DNA of 64,000 nt from contig NZ_CP011254.1 in NCBI RefSeq assembly GCF_001006005.1, forward strand, positions 930,001-994,000, given 5' to 3'. This DNA comes from Serratia fonticola. Lineage in GTDB: Bacteria; Pseudomonadota; Gammaproteobacteria; Enterobacterales; Enterobacteriaceae. Under the pieces are notes generated by a model. The model had not been told where the DNA came from. It saw only the letters and a list, made by a program, of their open reading frames with translations, and did no database searches. Positions 62,936-64,000 of this stretch are shown in pieces. Numbering within the stretch: the first letter of the stretch is position 1; each line of letters begins with the position of its first letter. The position numbers were made by a program, and so were the translations under genes.

Positions 62936-63577
62936 ATGATGAATGCCACTCTCGAAAGAGACCCGGTTGCTACTGCCAATTTGAACGAGTACCAACTGAA
63001 CCTTCTTAAGCGCATTAACAATATCGCTCTGGCGCTGATGCCTGAATTTGCAGATAAAGCACAGGCCATGAATGCTGTCAGTTTAGATGACAAAACGCTG
63101 TTCCAGCGTCTGTACACCACGATGCTTGAGCAGAACACTCACGTATCGGACAGCGAGCTGCGTAAAGCTCGCCGCCGTCGTGAAAGCCTGGAGAAATTCT
63201 ACTCTCAGCTTCAGGAGCTAGGCGGCACGATTAAAGTCAACGATGTCGCTGACATTCTGGGTATTTCTCGCCAGGGCGTATACGCACGCGTGAAAAAGAA
63301 CAAATTACTGGCTTTCAAACAGCACGGCGACTTTATCTATCCACGCTTCCAGTTTACTGAAAAAGGATTGCTGCCTGGTTTTGAAGAGATATTGGCTGCA
63401 TTCGACCCAACAATTCATCCGATGATGATTTTGAACCTGTTGAAAGCACCGATCGATATCCATGGGGATGGGATACGAAAATCGCCTATCGAGATATTGC
63501 AAAACGGTGCAGATCAAAAAGACATCGCAGTGTTGGTTCGCAACGCAAGCCTTTTAGGCCACCAAACCGCAAGCTAA
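62936..63577 (+). CDS. HTH protein with ParS/MbcA-like C-terminal segment (antitoxin-like)
   Basis: 213-residue protein not firmly recognised. A middle region (about residues 98-135) reads as a helix-turn-helix (VNDVADILGISRQGVYARVK). The C-terminal 45 residues (ILNLLKAP...GIRKSPIEILQNG) resemble the toxin-binding segment of Xre/MbcA/ParS antitoxins. It has a near-perfect GGAGGTGA ribosome site and an upstream inverted repeat. It converges on a RES-domain gene 30 bases beyond its stop, which supports an antitoxin reading. It could equally be a stand-alone regulator. Confidence 0.6.
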   Translation: MMNATLERDPVATANLNEYQLNLLKRINNIALALMPEFADKAQAMNAVSLDDKTLFQRLYTTMLEQNTHVSDSELRKARRRRESLEKFYSQLQELGGTIKVNDVADILGISRQGVYARVKKNKLLAFKQHGDFIYPRFQFTEKGLLPGFEEILAAFDPTIHPMMILNLLKAPIDIHGDGIRKSPIEILQNGADQKDIAVLVRNASLLGHQTAS

Positions 63578-63581
63578 AAAA

Positions 63582-63602
63582 GAGGGGCAGATTATGCTCC
63601 TC
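63582..63602 (-). terminator. Terminator between the HTH and RES genes
   Basis: On the minus strand GAGGAGCA and TGCCCCTC pair (one wobble), followed by TTTTTTAGC. It lies 5 bases beyond the RES gene stop and can also serve the convergent HTH gene. Confidence 0.75.
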
Positions 63603-63607
63603 CTGCT

Positions 63608-64000
63608 TTATTGCAGTTCTGGCGTGATCTCAAAATTTAACAGTTCCTCAAGCATGTCCTCGCCTGATATGTACAGAGAGCGCCAATCAGAGGGAAATAT
63701 TTCGGCGTCGTACTCTTTATAATCCTTCAATGATGTCATACCACCAGCGGTATCCTTGAATAGCTCATTACTTTGCGGCTTACGCCAGAAAGCAAAACAT
63801 TTCTTGTAACGACGGTGTCTGCTGTCGTAAGCAATGCCATCATATTCATCCCCAAACTCTGTATACAGCCGCTCCATTAGCCATTGAGGAAATGTATAGT
63901 CCTCATTTTCAAGACTGTCTAAAGGTATGTGAAGCAACGCCAATAGCGCCACGACATCAATCACCTCGACCTCTTTGAGCACATCCACAGAGCAGATGTA
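63608..64000 (-). CDS. RES-domain protein, C-terminal part (truncated by window edge)
   Basis: The minus-strand frame is open to the window edge; an internal GTG at 63988 is not necessarily the start. The visible part has FPQWLMERLYTEFGDEYDGI then AYDSRHRRYKKCFAFWRKP, the shape of the C-terminal half of a RES domain (a short Pro-Gln motif, then D-G-I-x-Y-S and a following Phe segment). RES toxins degrade or modify NAD+. The remaining residues are acidic. Partner gene converges from the other side. Family assignment is moderate, as the N-terminal arginine and tyrosine motifs lie outside the window. Confidence 0.55.
   Translation of the reverse strand, partial: YICSVDVLKEVEVIDVVALLALLHIPLDSLENEDYTFPQWLMERLYTEFGDEYDGIAYDSRHRRYKKCFAFWRKPQSNELFKDTAGGMTSLKDYKEYDAEIFPSDWRSLYISGEDMLEELLNFEITPELQ

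Overview
The window is enterobacterial chromosome, most likely Serratia or a close Yersiniaceae relative. The GC content is moderate to high, the intergenic DNA carries two ERIC elements and several dispersed GC-rich palindromes, and the gene order follows the Escherichia coli backbone exbD-exbB-(metC)-yghB-yqhC-yqhD-dkgA-ygiQ-ftsP-plsC-parC-mdaB-ygiN-parE-yqiA-cpdA-yqiB-nudF-tolC-ygiB-ygiC. Accessory blocks interrupt that backbone. The genus call is inferred from gene content and order; no rRNA or tRNA gene is visible.

Layout. 1-880: end of a probable membrane-bound regulator and a FidL-like membrane protein. 900-7376: abgR/abgABT, for p-aminobenzoyl-glutamate uptake and cleavage, then a shikimate-dehydrogenase-like gene. 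7419-11413: a FepA-type catecholate siderophore receptor and exbBD, each behind a Fur-box-like sequence. 12004-17214: yghB, then an inserted block of two LysR regulators, a DHA2 efflux pump and an oxidoreductase. 17211-22536: yqhC/yqhD, an Ahr-like dehydrogenase, dkgA (aldehyde detoxification) and emtA. 22668-33929: ygiQ, a yegW-like GntR regulator diverging from yegU/NCS1 permease/yegV, then xapB-xapA/xapR (purine nucleoside use), and ftsP. 34155-47160: plsC, parC, mdaB, ygiN, an IS110-family element between inverted REP-like repeats, a LysR gene, parE, yqiA-cpdA-yqiB-nudF and tolC. 47319-53558: dhaR converging on gldA-dhaKLM, which turns glycerol into dihydroxyacetone phosphate. 53898-55721: ygiBC. 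55854-62813: a sugar module made of two cupin-type phosphosugar isomerases, a complete mannose-family PTS, a large ManA-like protein and a LacI regulator. 62936-64000: an HTH protein converging on a RES-domain protein cut by the window edge.

The strongest signals outside known genes are these. (1) An identical 16-bp operator, GATTAATCGATTAACC, lies in front of both the cupin-isomerase operon and the PTS operon about 6 kb apart, with a related copy before the LacI gene; this defines one regulon for an unidentified sugar. (2) An array of ATTGGA hexamers at exact 11-bp spacing lies in the yegW-yegU intergenic region. (3) Two copies of the 15-bp palindrome GTTnCATnATGnAAC are set 32 bp apart before gldA-dhaKLM. 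(4) The IS110-family element has a structured 5' non-coding end where a bridge RNA would be expected. (5) An ERIC element with an insertion of roughly 70 bp forms almost the entire leader of yqhD. (6) A RES toxin-like gene and its antitoxin-like neighbour are arranged convergently.
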